NCBI RefSeq assembly: GCF_001856685.1 | Contig: NZ_CP017812.1 | Coordinates: 1,612,001-1,676,000, forward strand | Direction: 5' to 3' | DNA length: 64,000 nucleotides | Source: Boudabousia tangfeifanii | GTDB taxonomy: Bacteria; Actinomycetota; Actinomycetes; Actinomycetales; Actinomycetaceae | Shown here: positions 62,053-64,000 of the stretch, one piece after another | How the letters are laid out: each line of letters opens with the position of its first letter | How positions within the stretch are numbered: position 1 is the first letter of the stretch | Notes under the pieces: model-generated | Seen by the model: the letters and a program-made list of their open reading frames with translations, nothing else | Told to the model about the DNA's origin: nothing | Databases searched by the model: none | Program-made: the position numbers and the translations under genes

Positions 62053-63657
62053 TTACTTCCTTGTACGCAAGGTGAGGAAGACCTTTTGGTTGCTACCTTC
62101 GCCGATGCCACAGCCGGCGCCACATTCGGCGGGGGCGCCGCGGCCTGGGCCGAGGTCGGCTAGGTTGGCAGCGTTCGGGAAGACGCCAGCATCCTTGAAT
62201 TCGGCGTATGGTTCGTAGTTTCCTTCGCCGCGTAGTTCCTTGATGCCGCGTGGCTCTTCTGGGTGCGAGGTCGGAATCACGTAACGGTCGTCGTACTTGG
62301 CAATGGCCAAGAGACGGTACATGGCTTCTACCTCTTCGCCGCTCATGCCGACAGCTGCCGCGATTTCTTCATCGCCTTGGCCTTCGACTCGAACGGAACG
62401 CATGTAAGAGCGCATGGCCGCAAGGCGTCGAAGCGACTTCTCCACAGGAGCGGTGTCACCAGCGGTGAACAGGCCTGCCAGGTATTCCATTGGGATACGC
62501 ATCTGGGAGATGGCCGTGAGCAAGACGCGGTGGTCTTCGCCATCGGATCCAGCCTGAGAAACGGCCTCGACCACTGGCGACAATGGCGGGATGTACCAAA
62601 CCATTGGCATTGTGCGGTACTCGGGGTGCAATGGGAGCGCCACCTTGTACTTGTGGATTAGGTCGTAAACCGGGGACTGCTGTGCGGCCTCGATGAAGGA
62701 GTTTGGCACGCCATCGGCTAGTGCCTGGGAAACTACCTCAGGATCGTATGGGTCTAGCAGCAAGTCACACTGTGCTGGGTAGAGATCCCACTCGTTTTCC
62801 ACGCTGGCAGCTTCTTGTACCTTGTCGGCATCGTAAAGTAGCACGCCGAGGTAGCGGAGGCGACCAACGCAGGTTTCGGAACAAATGGTGGGTTCGCCGG
62901 CCTCGATACGGGGGTAGCAGAAGGTACATTTTTCTGCCTTGCCCGAATCGTGGTTGAAGTAAACTTTCTTGTAAGGGCAACCGGAAACACACATGCGCCA
63001 ACCGCGGCAAGCATCCTGATCGACGAGGACGATGCCATCTTCGGTGCGCTTGTACATGGCGCCCGAAGGGCAGGAGGAAACACAAGTTGGGTTCAAGCAG
63101 TGCTCACAAATACGTGGCAAGTAGAACATGAAGGTTTCTTCGATCTGAGTCTTTACCTTCAGGTTCATCTGCGAAAGAACCGGGTCCTCGTGCATGGTTT
63201 CTGCCGAACCACCGAGGTCGTCATCCCAGTTTGGACCCCAGGAGATGGTGTCCATGTGTTCGCCAGTGAGCTGCGACTTAGCGCGAGCAACTGGTAGCGA
63301 CTTCGAGTCCTTCGGGGCCGAGAGTAGCTTTTCGTACTCGTAGGTCCAGGGCTCGTAGTAGTCGTCAATCTCTGGCAAGTTCGGGTTTGCGAAGATCTGA
63401 GTGAGCTTCTTGAGGCGACCGCCAGCCTTTGGCTTTAGCTTGCCGCTCGAGGTACGAACCCAGCCACCCTGCCATTTTTCTTGGTCTTCCCAACGTTGTG
63501 GGTAGCCCACACCTGGGCGGGTTTCAACGTTGTTGAACCACATGTACTCGGTGCCTTCACGGTTGGTCCAGGCTTGTTTACAAGTCACTGAACAGGTGTG
63601 GCACCCGATGCACTTGTCGAGGTTCATGACCATCGCGATTTGTGCCATGATTTTCAT
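62053..63657 (-). CDS. narH: Respiratory nitrate reductase beta subunit
   Basis: The 534-residue iron-sulfur subunit carries electrons from NarI heme to NarG. Four cysteine clusters are visible: CIGCHTCSVTCKQ, CEHCLNPTCVSSCPSG, CRGWRMCVSGCPYKK (tryptophan in place of one cysteine, giving the 3Fe-4S cluster) and KCTFCYPRIEAGEP / CSETCVGR. ATG 63657 overlaps the narG stop (TGATG). Confidence 0.96.
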   Translation of the reverse strand: MKIMAQIAMVMNLDKCIGCHTCSVTCKQAWTNREGTEYMWFNNVETRPGVGYPQRWEDQEKWQGGWVRTSSGKLKPKAGGRLKKLTQIFANPNLPEIDDYYEPWTYEYEKLLSAPKDSKSLPVARAKSQLTGEHMDTISWGPNWDDDLGGSAETMHEDPVLSQMNLKVKTQIEETFMFYLPRICEHCLNPTCVSSCPSGAMYKRTEDGIVLVDQDACRGWRMCVSGCPYKKVYFNHDSGKAEKCTFCYPRIEAGEPTICSETCVGRLRYLGVLLYDADKVQEAASVENEWDLYPAQCDLLLDPYDPEVVSQALADGVPNSFIEAAQQSPVYDLIHKYKVALPLHPEYRTMPMVWYIPPLSPVVEAVSQAGSDGEDHRVLLTAISQMRIPMEYLAGLFTAGDTAPVEKSLRRLAAMRSYMRSVRVEGQGDEEIAAAVGMSGEEVEAMYRLLAIAKYDDRYVIPTSHPEEPRGIKELRGEGNYEPYAEFKDAGVFPNAANLADLGPGRGAPAECGAGCGIGEGSNQKVFLTLRTRK

Positions 63658-64000
63658 CAGAATTGCACCTCCTGGCTACGGCGACGGATGACCGTAACTT
63701 CGTCTCGTTGGTTACCGGTGGGGCCAATGTAGTTGAACGCGTAGTTGAACTGGCCGTAGCCACCGATTAGGTGGGAAGGCTTAAGGAAAATACGGGTTAG
63801 CGAGTTGTGGGTACCACCGCGCTTACCGGTAGATTCGTTGAGTGGCGTGTTCATGGTTCGCTCTTGGGCGTGGTGCATGAACACGGTGCCTTCTGGCATA
63901 CGGTGCGAGACCACTGCACGAGCGGAAACTACACCGTTACGGTTAGCAACTTCGATCCATTCGTTGTCGCGGACGCCAATCTTTTCGGCGTCCTTGATGG
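63657..64000 (-). CDS. narG: Respiratory nitrate reductase alpha subunit, C-terminal fragment
   Basis: The frame is open to the right edge, so only the last ~114 residues of the roughly 1200-residue molybdopterin subunit are visible. The segment is the molybdopterin-dinucleotide-binding end: DNEWIEVANRNGVVSARAVV, MPEGTVFMHHAQERTMNTP, THNSLTRIFLKPSHLIGGYG and FNYAFNYIGPTGNQRDE. It reduces nitrate to nitrite at the cytoplasmic face. First gene of narGHJI as far as visible. Confidence 0.95.
   Translation of the reverse strand, partial: IKDAEKIGVRDNEWIEVANRNGVVSARAVVSHRMPEGTVFMHHAQERTMNTPLNESTGKRGGTHNSLTRIFLKPSHLIGGYGQFNYAFNYIGPTGNQRDEVTVIRRRSQEVQF

Overview
The window is a contiguous stretch of chromosome from an actinobacterium of moderate GC, roughly 50-55% by eye. 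The evidence is actinobacterial gene order (sucC-sucD-DUF6350-purH-DUF3017, with mdh and folD nearby), a quinone-linked pyruvate dehydrogenase, a fused ModBC transporter, a WXG100 protein, an OatA-type acyltransferase relative, a PspC/LuxR-type envelope-stress locus and frequent GTG/TTG starts. A lower-GC, nitrate-reducing member of the Actinomycetaceae (the Varibaculum/Mobiluncus neighbourhood) would fit. The genus is inferred and cannot be fixed from sequence reading alone. No insertion sequence, prophage, CRISPR array or tRNA gene was seen.

Layout. 1-0.9 kb: the 3' end of a sugar PTS EII gene. 1-5 kb: xthA, two YbjN genes, folD and glyA. 5-8.3 kb: a CUT1 sugar ABC transporter (binding lipoprotein and two permeases, no ATPase). 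8.6-13.2 kb: mdh, a PPK2 kinase with a long basic tail, and pgi. 13.2-18.8 kb: DUF3017, purH behind a ZTP riboswitch, DUF6350, sucD and sucC. 18.9-23.2 kb: a degenerate acyltransferase-3 protein and the PcrA/UvrD helicase. 23.3-27.2 kb: a TPP riboswitch, the YkoEDC thiamine-precursor transporter and a P-loop kinase. 27.1-31.3 kb: a divergent envelope-stress locus (LuxR regulator and HisKA_3 kinase on one side, PspC protein and a small membrane protein on the other). 31.3-37.4 kb: HAD phosphatase, poxB, metG, pncA and rsmI. 37.6-42.9 kb: a complete 16S-23S-5S rRNA operon on the minus strand. 43.6-50 kb: tsaD, lysS, panD/panC and two bacterial PH-domain proteins. 50.2-55.1 kb: an HD-like protein with an acidic tail, an orphan WXG100 protein, groEL under two CIRCE operators and a LytR_C protein. 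55.1-57.3 kb: ung and an SGNH hydrolase-methyltransferase fusion. 57.3-64 kb: modBC, modA, a regulator and narI-J-H-G, with narG running off the window.

How the genes work together. folD, glyA and purH form a one-carbon/purine set, and purH carries a Z-nucleotide sensor that reads the 10-formyl-THF supply made by FolD and GlyA. The nar operon encodes a molybdenum respiratory nitrate reductase, and the adjacent ModABC supplies molybdate; a winged-helix regulator lies between them. pgi, mdh, sucCD, poxB and the sugar transporters give a sugar-fermenting and respiring central metabolism.

Cross-cutting signals. The octamer CGAGGNCG (CGNCCTCG on the other strand) is scattered through the window at an estimated order of magnitude above chance, in genes on both strands and in intergenic hairpins, but was not seen in the rRNA genes. 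Several genes without a Shine-Dalgarno site have a TANNNT box ending 6-7 nt before the start codon, which predicts leaderless mRNAs. Most gene ends carry long, nearly perfect inverted-repeat terminators.
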